In this document: one piece after another, positions 48,070 through 56,080 of the stretch | How positions within the stretch are numbered: the first letter of the stretch is position 1 | Layout of the letters: each line of letters opens with the position of its first letter | Source: Corynebacterium aurimucosum ATCC 700975 | Lineage (GTDB): Bacteria > Actinomycetota > Actinomycetes > Mycobacteriales > Mycobacteriaceae | DNA length: 64,000 nt | Reading direction: 5' to 3' | Assembly (NCBI RefSeq): GCF_007672725.1 | Contig: NZ_VDTC01000005.1 | Coordinates: 62,001-126,000, forward strand | Position numbers and translations under genes: made by a program | Notes under the pieces: model-generated | The model's database searches: none | The model's input: the letters and a program-made list of their open reading frames with translations, nothing else | What the model was told of the DNA's origin: nothing

Positions 48070-49434
48070 CTAGCGCGGGCTGAAGATGAAGTGTCCTCGG
48101 GATTGCTCGGCCTCGTGTTCCGCGCCGAGCGCGATTCCCTTGCGCTCACGCAGGATGAAGGTGCAGATGAAGCCGACGATCGAAGCAGATACGAGGTAGC
48201 CCGACACCGCAAAAGTGGTACCAGTTGCCTCGACGAGCGAAGCGGCAATCATGGGGGCGAAGGCGCCGCCCAGGACCGAGCCGAGGGCATAGGTGATGGA
48301 CACACCCGTGGCGCGAATCGAGGCGGGGAATAGTTCTGCGTACATCGCGGATTGCGCGCCGTAGGTCAGGCCCAGGCCCACGGTGAGGAAGAGGAGTGCG
48401 CCGTAGAGAAGCCCGAGGCTTCCGGTATTGACCAGTGGGAAGAGGGCGGCAGCGCCGATGCCCTGCAAGATGAATCCCAGGAGGTAGGTATTTCGGCGGC
48501 CGATGTAGTCCGAGATGAAACCGGCGAACAAAGTGGTCAAGGCCCACGAGAAGGCAGACACGGTCACGGCGTTGAGGACATCACCGCGGTCGAGTGCGAC
48601 GGGGCCCTCCGGGTCGGTGGCGTAGCGCTGGATGTAGCCGCCCGTAGTCATGTATCCGACGGTGCCGTTGCCTGCGAAGACGAGCGCGGCGACCAGGACG
48701 AGCGGGGTGAACTTCTTAAACAGCGTGCCAATGGGGTTGGTGGCTTCTTCCTCTTCGCGTTCCGCGATCTCCGCGAACACCGGGGACTCGTCGACGCCCA
48801 TGCGGATGAGGTAGCCCACCAAGACGAGGACGAAGGAGAGGAGGAAGGGAACGCGCCAGCCCCAGTCCATGAAGGCGTCGCCAGGCGCGATGGTGTTCAT
48901 GATGGACAGCACGCCGGAGGAGAGCAGCAGGCCGGCGGGCACGCCGATCTGGGGGCCTGCGCCGTAGAGGCCGCGCTTGTCAGTCGGGGCGTGTTCCACT
49001 GCCATGAGCACCGCGGAGCCCCATTCGCCACCAGCAGAGATGCCCTGGATGATGCGCAAGGTGATGAGGAGAATCGGCGCCCAGATGCCGGCGGTTTCAT
49101 AGGTTGGCAGAACGCCAATCAGGGTGGTTGCGCCGCCCATGGCGATGAGCGTGACCATGAGGACCACGCGGCGTCCGAAGCGGTCGGCAAAGTGCCCGGC
49201 CAGGAAGGCGCCGACCGGGCGGAACAGGAAGGACAAGCCAACGGTCAGGAAGGAGATGATGGTGGCCAGGCCGCCTTCGAGCGGACCGAACATGAGGTGG
49301 TTGAACACGAGTCCGGCCACTGCTGCATAGAGGAAGTAGTCGTACCACTCGATGGCGGTACCGATGGTCGTCGCGGCGACGACGCGGCGGCGTTCGGCCG
49401 TCGAAATTGTCGGCGTGACAGTTGCGTGCGACAT
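48070..49434 (-). CDS. MFS metabolite:H+ symporter (MHS family)
   Basis: 454 residues from ATG 49434. Twelve membrane helices; GTAIEWYDYFLYAAVAGLVFNHL is the MHS-family start, GHFADRFGRRVVLMVTLIAMG the MFS A-motif and GGEWGSAVLMAVEHAP a family mark. Relatives carry shikimate, alpha-ketoglutarate and aromatic acids. Divergent from the catabolic operon and next to the hydroxylase, so 4-hydroxyphenylacetate uptake is likely. Confidence 0.87.
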   Translation of the reverse strand: MSHATVTPTISTAERRRVVAATTIGTAIEWYDYFLYAAVAGLVFNHLMFGPLEGGLATIISFLTVGLSFLFRPVGAFLAGHFADRFGRRVVLMVTLIAMGGATTLIGVLPTYETAGIWAPILLITLRIIQGISAGGEWGSAVLMAVEHAPTDKRGLYGAGPQIGVPAGLLLSSGVLSIMNTIAPGDAFMDWGWRVPFLLSFVLVLVGYLIRMGVDESPVFAEIAEREEEEATNPIGTLFKKFTPLVLVAALVFAGNGTVGYMTTGGYIQRYATDPEGPVALDRGDVLNAVTVSAFSWALTTLFAGFISDYIGRRNTYLLGFILQGIGAAALFPLVNTGSLGLLYGALLFLTVGLGLTYGAQSAMYAELFPASIRATGVSITYALGSVLGGAFAPMIAASLVEATGTTFAVSGYLVSASIVGFICTFILRERKGIALGAEHEAEQSRGHFIFSPR

Positions 49435-49511
49435 AGTGAGATTCCTTTCGGCATGGGGTGTGCCATATACGGAAAAGCGTGTGAGTTGAACCACTTGCGG
49501 TGGTGCCAAGG

Positions 49512-49523
49512 ATAATATACGAT
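49512..49523. promoter_or_regulatory. Operator candidate in divergent MFS / catabolic operon promoter
   Basis: ATAATATACGAT, 10 of 12 identical to the palindrome at 47998-48009. It overlaps a minus-strand TATATT-like -10 for the transporter and lies 36 bp upstream of the FAH-RraA start, so one bound protein could control both directions. Confidence 0.45.
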
Positions 49524-49558
49524 CTGGGCAAGGATTTGTTCACAATTAAGGATTCTTC

Positions 49559-51034
49559 ATGGCTGTACCTGAGTTCTTGCCGGTTAAACCGGGCAAAATG
49601 ATCGCTGTCCATGTGGCCTTTGAGTCCCGCGCGGCACAGCGCGGTCGCTGGCCCAAGACCCCGAGTTACTTCCTCAAGGCGACGAGCACGCTGGCTGAGT
49701 CGGACGGGGTAGTCGAGCGCCCCGAAGGAACCGAACTGTTGGCCTTCGAAGGCGAAATCGCACTCATCATCGGCACTCCGGCCCGCAACGTATCCCTCGA
49801 GGATGCGTGGAAGCACGTTGCCTACGTGACCGCCTCGAACGACATTGGCCTGTATGACTACAAGGTTCAGGACAAGGGCTCCAACACCCGTTCCAAGTCG
49901 CGCGATGGGTACACCCCCATTGGGCCGGAGCTTATCGACGCCCAGGGGATCGACCCCAAGGGCCTGCGCCTGCGCACGTGGGTCAATGGCGAGGTTGTTC
50001 AGGAGGGAACCTCGTCCGATGAAGACCTCATCTTCCCTCTCGCCCAGTTTGTTGCCGACCTTTCCCAGCACATGACACTGGAGACCGGTGACATCATCCT
50101 CACCGGCACCCCTGCTGGATCTTCCGTTATCGAGCCTGGTGACGTCGTGGAGGTTGAGGTCGACGTTCCAGGAGGCGTGAGCTCCGGCAAGCTGAAGACC
50201 ACCGTGAAGGAAGTCCCCGCCTCCTTCGATCCGCAGCTGGGCAATCTGCCCTACGTTGACGATAAGCAGCGCGAGGATGCCTACGGTGACCGCGAATCTG
50301 CTGGCCTTCCCCCCAAGGATGAGGGCGGCCTCGACCCGGAGCTTAAGGCTGCTCTGGAGAAGGCCCCGACCGCCGGCCTATCCGCTCAGCTGCGCAAGCG
50401 CGGAATCAACCAATCCGTGATCGAAGGCGTGTACCCGCAAGCCAAGGGAACCAAGATGGTGGGCGTCGCCCGCACCTTGCGCTTCGTGGCTGGCCGTGAG
50501 GATCTGTTCAAGTCTCACGGGGGCGGCCTCAACGAGCAGAAGAAGGTCTTCGACACGGTCAAGGAGGGTGAGGTCATCGTCATCGAGGCTCGCCAGGAAT
50601 CCGGTTCCGGAACGCTCGGTGACATTCTGGCGCTGCGCGCCAAGGTGCGCGGTGCTGCCGGCGTCGTGACCGATGGCGGCGTGCGCGACTACGAGGCCGT
50701 CAAGGAGATTGGCCTTCCCGTCTTCACCCAGGGCGCGCACCCCTGCGTTCTCGGACGCAAACACGTTCCGTGGGATAGCGACATCGCCGTCTCCTGCGGT
50801 AACGCCACCGTCCTTCCCGGTGACATCATCGTCGGCGACGATGACGGCGTCGTGGTGATTCCCCGCGACATCGCAGCCGAGGTTGCCGAGGCCGCTCTGG
50901 CCAAGGAGCACGAGGATGAGTGGGTTGCTTCCCAGGTAGAGACGGGCGCCAGCTTGGACGGTCTCTTCCCGCCCACCGGAGCGAATAAGGAAGCCTATAT
51001 CGCGTTCCGTGATGGAAAGGCGGGTGATCAATGA
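49559..51034 (+). CDS. FAH-domain / RraA-like fusion (HpcE-type isomerase-decarboxylase candidate)
   Basis: 491 residues. Residues about 1-230 are a fumarylacetoacetate-hydrolase fold: FEGEIALIIG metal-site strand, ASNDIGLYDYK, GPELID and GDIILTGTPAGSSVIEPGD. Residues about 265-490 are RraA/HMG-aldolase-like: GTLGDILALRAKVRGAAGVVTDGGVRDYEAV ... PVFTQG ... GDIIVGDDDGVVVIP. A Pro/Gly/acid-rich linker joins them. Canonical HpcE has two FAH domains. By context the fusion should perform isomerisation and decarboxylation after ring cleavage; which half does what is unknown. Stop overlaps the GntR start (ATGA). Confidence 0.85.
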   Translation: MAVPEFLPVKPGKMIAVHVAFESRAAQRGRWPKTPSYFLKATSTLAESDGVVERPEGTELLAFEGEIALIIGTPARNVSLEDAWKHVAYVTASNDIGLYDYKVQDKGSNTRSKSRDGYTPIGPELIDAQGIDPKGLRLRTWVNGEVVQEGTSSDEDLIFPLAQFVADLSQHMTLETGDIILTGTPAGSSVIEPGDVVEVEVDVPGGVSSGKLKTTVKEVPASFDPQLGNLPYVDDKQREDAYGDRESAGLPPKDEGGLDPELKAALEKAPTAGLSAQLRKRGINQSVIEGVYPQAKGTKMVGVARTLRFVAGREDLFKSHGGGLNEQKKVFDTVKEGEVIVIEARQESGSGTLGDILALRAKVRGAAGVVTDGGVRDYEAVKEIGLPVFTQGAHPCVLGRKHVPWDSDIAVSCGNATVLPGDIIVGDDDGVVVIPRDIAAEVAEAALAKEHEDEWVASQVETGASLDGLFPPTGANKEAYIAFRDGKAGDQ

Positions 51035-51693
51035 CAGAACCCGCTACACCAGCTGGGGAAAGCAAGTCCCAACAGGCCTATAACTGGATAAGTGAAAAGA
51101 TTCGTACTCGCGAGTATGAACCCGGATACCGCCTCGTGTTGGCCGCAATCGCGGATGACTTGGGAATCAGCGTAGTTCCCGTCCGCGAAGCCATCCGGCA
51201 ACTCGAAGCGGAAGGAATGGTCACCTACGAGCGCAACGTCGGTGCCAGCGTTACCACGTATAACCGCGAGGCCTATTACGAATCCATGGACATCGTGGCC
51301 ACCGTGGAAGCCAATGCCACGGCCCAATCCGCCCCGTATCTCAACGCGGAGGATATTGCCCGGGCACGGGAGATCAACCAGCGCATGCGGGAGCTCGATA
51401 TCCACCACGATCCAGAGGAATTCACCCAGCTCAACAAAGAATTTCATAGCGTTCTCTTCTCCAAGTGCCCGAACGAGAGGTTGAAGGACTTGGTGGTGGA
51501 CCAATGGAGGCAATTGGAATACCACCGCGTCTCGACGTTTCGCTACGTGCCGGAGAGAGCCCAAGAGTCAACGCGTGAACACGAGCAATTGGTCAGCCTC
51601 ATCGAGGCTGGCGCCGAACCCGCCTACATAGAAAAAGTGGCCAGGCAACACCGACTGACCACCCTCAACACCTATCGCAAGAAAAACAACTAA
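51031..51693 (+). CDS. GntR-family (FadR/FCD) transcription regulator
   Basis: 220 residues. N-terminal winged helix: AYNWISEKIRTREYEPGYRLVLAAIADDLGISVVPVREAIRQLEAEGMVTYERNVGASVT. C-terminal FCD-type helical ligand domain with metal-site-like residues (DIHHDPEEFTQLNKEFHSVLF ... EHEQLVSLIEAG). It sits inside the operon, translationally coupled to the FAH-RraA gene, and probably senses an aromatic intermediate. Confidence 0.9.
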   Translation: MTEPATPAGESKSQQAYNWISEKIRTREYEPGYRLVLAAIADDLGISVVPVREAIRQLEAEGMVTYERNVGASVTTYNREAYYESMDIVATVEANATAQSAPYLNAEDIARAREINQRMRELDIHHDPEEFTQLNKEFHSVLFSKCPNERLKDLVVDQWRQLEYHRVSTFRYVPERAQESTREHEQLVSLIEAGAEPAYIEKVARQHRLTTLNTYRKKNN

Positions 51694-51709
51694 GGAGTGT
51701 AAACCACCC

Positions 51710-53227
51710 ATGGCTACGAACAACGATGCTGCTAAGCCCACCGATCTCCCCGAGAAGATTCTTCACTACATCAACGGCGAGTTTGTCTCGTCGGTAGACG
51801 GTGATGAATTCGAGGTCCTGGATCCGGTCACGAACAAGCCCTACATCAAGGCTGCTTCCGGCAAGCCGGAGGACATTGACAAGGCGGTTGCTGCCGCTAA
51901 GGATGCCTTTGAGAACGGCCCGTGGTCCAAGGCCCTGCCGCGCGAGCGCGCCCGCGTCTTGAACAAGATTGCGGACATCGTCGAAACCCGCGCAGACAAG
52001 CTTGCCGCGTGGGAATCCTTCGACTCCGGCTTGCCCATCACGCAGGCCAACGGTCAGGCCAAGCGCGCAGCGGAGAACTTCCGCTTCTTCGCTGATCTGA
52101 TCGTGGCGCAGGCTGACGACGCCTACAAGGTGCCGGGCCGTCAGATCAACTACGTCAACCGTAAGCCGATTGGCGTGGCGGGCCTGATTACCCCGTGGAA
52201 CACTCCGTTCATGCTGGAGTCCTGGAAGTTGGCCCCGGCTATCGCCACCGGTAACTCCGTCGTCCTCAAGCCAGCTGAGTTCACCCCCCTCTCTGCACAG
52301 TTGTGGGCAGGCATCTTCGAGGAGGCCGGCCTGCCGAAGGGCGTCTTCAACCTGGTCAACGGCTTCGGCGAGGAAGGTTACGCCGGCGACCCGCTGGTCA
52401 AGCACCCGGACGTCCCGCTGATTTCCTTCACCGGCGAGTCCCGCACTGGCCAGATCATCTTTGGTAATGCGGCCCCGCACCTCAAGGGTCTGTCGATGGA
52501 GCTGGGCGGCAAGTCCCCCGCCATCGTCTTCAGCGATGCCGACCTGGAGACCGCGATTGATGCCTGCATCTTCGGCGTCTTCTCCCTCAACGGTGAGCGT
52601 TGCACCGCCGGCTCCCGCATCCTGGTTCAGCGCGATATCTACGACGAGTTCGTGGAGCGCTACACCGCACAGGCTAAGCGCGTGAAGGTGGGCCTGCCTT
52701 CCGACCCCACCACCGAGGTCGGCGCTCTGGTCCACCCGGAGCACTACGAGAAGGTCACCTCCTACATCGAGATCGGCAAGCAGGAGGCCACGCTGGCCGC
52801 CGGCGGAGAGCGCCCGGAGGGCTTTGAGGAAGGCAACTTTGTTCAGCCGACCGTCTTCGTTGACGTCAAGCCGGACGCCCGCATCTTCCAGGAAGAGATC
52901 TTCGGCCCCGTCGTGGCCATCACCCCGTTTGATACCGACGAAGAGGCACTTGAGCTGGCCAACAACACGAAGTACGGCCTTGCCGCCTATGTGTGGACCT
53001 CGGATCTGAAGCGCGCCCACAACTTCGCTCAGAATGTTGAGGCCGGCATGGTGTGGCTCAACTCCAATAACGTCCGTGACCTGCGCACCCCGTTCGGCGG
53101 CGTCAAGGCTTCCGGCCTGGGCCACGAGGGCGGCTACCGCTCGATCGACTTCTACACCGATCAGCAGGCCGTTCACATCAACCTGGACAAGGTACACAAC
53201 CCGGTCTTTGGCAAGCAGGACCAGTAA
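51710..53227 (+). CDS. hpcC: 5-carboxymethyl-2-hydroxymuconate semialdehyde dehydrogenase (HpcC-like)
   Basis: 505 residues, aldehyde dehydrogenase superfamily. Catalytic Cys298 in NGERCTAGSR and Glu264 in MELGGKSP; GLITPWNTPFMLESWKLAPA and TGESRTGQ are NAD-site blocks. Placement directly before the extradiol dioxygenase identifies the substrate as the ring-cleavage semialdehyde. 16 bp after the GntR gene. Confidence 0.87.
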   Translation: MATNNDAAKPTDLPEKILHYINGEFVSSVDGDEFEVLDPVTNKPYIKAASGKPEDIDKAVAAAKDAFENGPWSKALPRERARVLNKIADIVETRADKLAAWESFDSGLPITQANGQAKRAAENFRFFADLIVAQADDAYKVPGRQINYVNRKPIGVAGLITPWNTPFMLESWKLAPAIATGNSVVLKPAEFTPLSAQLWAGIFEEAGLPKGVFNLVNGFGEEGYAGDPLVKHPDVPLISFTGESRTGQIIFGNAAPHLKGLSMELGGKSPAIVFSDADLETAIDACIFGVFSLNGERCTAGSRILVQRDIYDEFVERYTAQAKRVKVGLPSDPTTEVGALVHPEHYEKVTSYIEIGKQEATLAAGGERPEGFEEGNFVQPTVFVDVKPDARIFQEEIFGPVVAITPFDTDEEALELANNTKYGLAAYVWTSDLKRAHNFAQNVEAGMVWLNSNNVRDLRTPFGGVKASGLGHEGGYRSIDFYTDQQAVHINLDKVHNPVFGKQDQ

Positions 53228-53278
53228 CGTCCGCTCGCCCTCACTACTCCCCCACCACTAACTAACTAAGGAGCCATC

Positions 53279-54355
53279 ATGGCTGACATTCAGGCCCCCG
53301 ACATTCTGCGTTGTGCCTACATGGAGATCATCGTTACCGATCTCGCTGCATCCCGAAAGTTCTACGTTGACACCCTCGGTCTTGTCGTCACCGAGGAGAA
53401 CGAGAACGAAATCTACCTCCGCACTTACGAGGAGTTCATCCACCACAACCTCGTGCTGCGTCAGGGCCCTGTCGCTGCCGTCGCTGCGTTCTCCTTCCGC
53501 GTCCGTTCCCCGGAAGACCTGGACCTCGCGGAGGAATTCTACAAGGCGCGCGGCTGTGAGGTGCGCCGCAACAAGGATGGCTTTGTCAAGGGCATCGGTG
53601 ATTCCGTCCGCGTCCAGGACCCGCTGGGCTTCCCGTACGAGTTCTTCTACGAGGTAGAGCACGTCGAGCGTCTTGCCTGGGCATACGACGCCCACATCCC
53701 TGGTGCGCTGGTACGCCTCGACCACTTCAACCAGATCACCCCGGACGTTCCTTCCGCTGTGAAGTACATGGAGGAGCTCGGCTTCCGCACCACCGAGGAC
53801 ATCCGCGATGAGGAGGGAACTGTTTACGCCGCATGGATGCGCCGTAAGCCGACGGTGCACGACACCGCCATGACCGGTGGCGATGGCCCGCGTATGCACC
53901 ACATCGCGTTTGCTACCCACGAGAAGCACAACATCATCGCGATTTGTGACAAGTTGGGTGCGATGCGCGAGTCCGACCGTATTGAGCGCGGCCCGGGCCG
54001 CCACGGTGTTTCCAATGCGTACTACCTGTACCTGCGCGACCCGGACGGCCACCGCGTAGAGATCTACACCCAGGACTACTACACCGGCGACCCGGATAAC
54101 CCGGTCGTGACCTGGGATGTCCACGATAACCAGCGCCGCGACTGGTGGGGAACCCCGGTTGTTCCTTCTTGGTACCGCGATGGCTCCACCGTCCTCGACT
54201 TGGACGGCAACCCGGTGCCGCTGGTTGCCCGTGAGGATGAGTCCGAGCTGGAGGCCACCATTGGCGCGGATGGCTTCTCCTACACCCGCAAGGAAGATGC
54301 GGAGGAGATGCCGGAGTGGAAGCAAGGCGAGTACAAGCTGGGACACCAGCTCTAA
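53279..54355 (+). CDS. hpcB: 3,4-dihydroxyphenylacetate 2,3-dioxygenase (extradiol, VOC type)
   Basis: 358 residues, two VOC modules. Metal ligands His149 (LVRLDHFNQ), His208 (RMHHIAF) and Glu261 (GHRVEIYTQDYYTGD) are spaced as in the Brevibacterium fuscum and Arthrobacter (MndD) homoprotocatechuate dioxygenases, which use Fe(II) or Mn(II). It opens the ring to 5-carboxymethyl-2-hydroxymuconate semialdehyde. The metal cannot be told from sequence. Confidence 0.93.
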   Translation: MADIQAPDILRCAYMEIIVTDLAASRKFYVDTLGLVVTEENENEIYLRTYEEFIHHNLVLRQGPVAAVAAFSFRVRSPEDLDLAEEFYKARGCEVRRNKDGFVKGIGDSVRVQDPLGFPYEFFYEVEHVERLAWAYDAHIPGALVRLDHFNQITPDVPSAVKYMEELGFRTTEDIRDEEGTVYAAWMRRKPTVHDTAMTGGDGPRMHHIAFATHEKHNIIAICDKLGAMRESDRIERGPGRHGVSNAYYLYLRDPDGHRVEIYTQDYYTGDPDNPVVTWDVHDNQRRDWWGTPVVPSWYRDGSTVLDLDGNPVPLVAREDESELEATIGADGFSYTRKEDAEEMPEWKQGEYKLGHQL

Positions 54356-54435
54356 AACGACCTAAGTACTCAGGTTGATGAACGTGGCCCCGTGGCGTCG
54401 AGAAGCAAGCGCACATATCGCGGGGCCGCGTTGTC

Positions 54436-54449
54436 GTTTCACGTGAAAC
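54436..54449. promoter_or_regulatory. parS site 6
   Basis: GTTTCACGTGAAAC in the 160-bp gap between hpcB and hpcG; 16-mer CGTTTCACGTGAAACC. It lies inside the catabolic operon, so ParB binding and operon transcription share this DNA. Confidence 0.95.
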
Positions 54450-54515
54450 CTTCAGGTTCAACAAACCTGTTAAACAGAACAAACACGTTCTACAACACCT
54501 TAAGGAGCGAAGTAC

Positions 54516-55301
54516 ATGCTGGATGAGAAACAGCACATCGCTATCGCAGATGAACTGGCGCAAGCCGAAAAGGACCGCACGATGGTCCCACTGCTGACTG
54601 CCCGTTTCCCGGAGATGAGCATCGAGGATTCCTATGCGGTGCAGCGCGAATGGGTACGCCGCGGTGAGGAAAGTGGGCGCCGCCTCGTGGGCCGCAAAAT
54701 TGGCCTGACCTCAAAGGTCATGCAGGAGGCCACGGGAATCACCGAACCCGATTACGGTGCGATTTTTGAGGACCAAGTTTACGAGAACGGCTCCACCATC
54801 GAGCACGCACAGTTCTCTAACGTCCGCATCGAGGTCGAGCTGGCCTTCGTGCTCAAGGAAGAGCTGAAGGGGCCAAATTGCAGCATTTTCGACGTGCTGC
54901 GCGCGACGGAGTACGTCGTCCCGGCGCTGGAGATCCTCTCCTCCCGCATCGAGATGGAGGGCCGCACGATCGTCGACACGATTTCGGATAATGCGGCGCT
55001 CGGCGCCATGGTTTATGGCGGCAATCCGGTAGACCCTGCGGAAGTCGATCTGCGCTGGGTGTCCGCACTGCTCTACCGCAACGAGTCCATCGAAGATACG
55101 GGTGTGGCGGCGGCCGTGCTCAACCACCCGGCAATGGGCGTGGCATGGCTTGCCAACAAACTCCACGCCCACGGCGACAGCCTGGCCGCCGATGACATCA
55201 TCCTCGCCGGTTCCTTCACCAAGCCCATGTGGGTCGAACCGGGCGATACCGTCCACGCTGACTATGGAAAGTTGGGGTCCATCACATGCCGATTCCAGTA
55301 A
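54516..55301 (+). CDS. hpcG: 2-oxohept-4-ene-1,7-dioate hydratase
   Basis: 261 residues of the HpcG/MhpD family: GRRLVGRKIGLTSKVMQEATGITEPDYGAIFEDQVYENGS; metal-site IEVELAFVLKEEL; VPALEILSSRI; NAALGAMVYGG; WLANKL and GDIILAGSF-like end. Adds water to give 4-hydroxy-2-oxoheptanedioate. Overlaps the aldolase gene by 16 bp. Start ATG at 54516 after AAGGAG. Confidence 0.93.
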   Translation: MLDEKQHIAIADELAQAEKDRTMVPLLTARFPEMSIEDSYAVQREWVRRGEESGRRLVGRKIGLTSKVMQEATGITEPDYGAIFEDQVYENGSTIEHAQFSNVRIEVELAFVLKEELKGPNCSIFDVLRATEYVVPALEILSSRIEMEGRTIVDTISDNAALGAMVYGGNPVDPAEVDLRWVSALLYRNESIEDTGVAAAVLNHPAMGVAWLANKLHAHGDSLAADDIILAGSFTKPMWVEPGDTVHADYGKLGSITCRFQ

Positions 55302-56071
55302 AGTTGCCGCCCACGTTCACGGACGTCCTTGAGAAGGCCGAGGAGCCACTCGTCGGCGCATGGATTTGTTCTGGCTCGGAGGCCGCGGCGGAGATCATCG
55401 CCTCAGCTGGCTTTAGCTGGACGCTGATCGACGGTGAGCATTCTCCTTATGGCCTGGAGACCGTCCTCTCCTTGCTGCGCGCCACCGATGCCTATGGCCT
55501 GACGCGCGTGGTTCGCGTGCCGGTGAACAACACCGCGCTGATCAAGCAGTACCTGGACCTGGGCGCACAAAACCTCATGGTGCCCATGATTGATACGGCC
55601 GAGGAAGCTGAGGCGGCAGTCGCGGCTATGCACTACCCGCCCCGCGGTGTACGCGGCGTCGGCTCGGCTCTGGCCCGCTCCTCGCGGTGGAACGGCGTGG
55701 AGAACTACCTCACCAACGCTTCGGACACGGTGAGCCTCACGGTGCAGATCGAGTCTGCGACCGCAGTGGAGAACGTGGAAGACATCGTGGCCGTCGAAGG
55801 CGTGGACAACATCTTCGTCGGGCCTTCGGACCTAGCGGCCTCGATGGGGCTCCTGGGCCAGCAGACCCATTCGGATGTACTCGAGGCGGTCAATCACACA
55901 TTTGAAGCAGTCCGCGCTTCCGGAAAGAAGGTAGGCGTCAACGCTTTCAACCTTGAGCAGGCTCAGAAATATTTAGAATCTGGAGCATCATTTGCCCTGG
56001 TTGGGGCTGATGTTCAGCTTCTTTCAGGAGCGGCACGCCAACTGGCAGACAAATTCCATTTGGGAGGGTAA
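55286..56071 (+). CDS. hpcH: 4-hydroxy-2-oxoheptanedioate aldolase
   Basis: 261 residues, class II HpcH/HpaI family: GAWICSGSEAAAEIIASAGFSWTLIDGEHSPYGLETV, RVPVNNTALIKQYLDLGAQNLMVPMIDTAEEAEAAV, PPRGVRGVG, QIESATAVENVEDIVAVEGVDNIFVGPSDLAASMG. Splits its substrate into pyruvate and succinate semialdehyde. Coupled to hpcG by overlap. Confidence 0.94.
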   Translation: MPIPVKLPPTFTDVLEKAEEPLVGAWICSGSEAAAEIIASAGFSWTLIDGEHSPYGLETVLSLLRATDAYGLTRVVRVPVNNTALIKQYLDLGAQNLMVPMIDTAEEAEAAVAAMHYPPRGVRGVGSALARSSRWNGVENYLTNASDTVSLTVQIESATAVENVEDIVAVEGVDNIFVGPSDLAASMGLLGQQTHSDVLEAVNHTFEAVRASGKKVGVNAFNLEQAQKYLESGASFALVGADVQLLSGAARQLADKFHLGG

Positions 56072-56080
56072 AAAAGAACC

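Noticed and set aside
48352-49515. 387-codon plus-strand frame opposite the MFS transporter
   Set aside because: Charged low-complexity translation typical of the reverse of membrane helices; not a gene.
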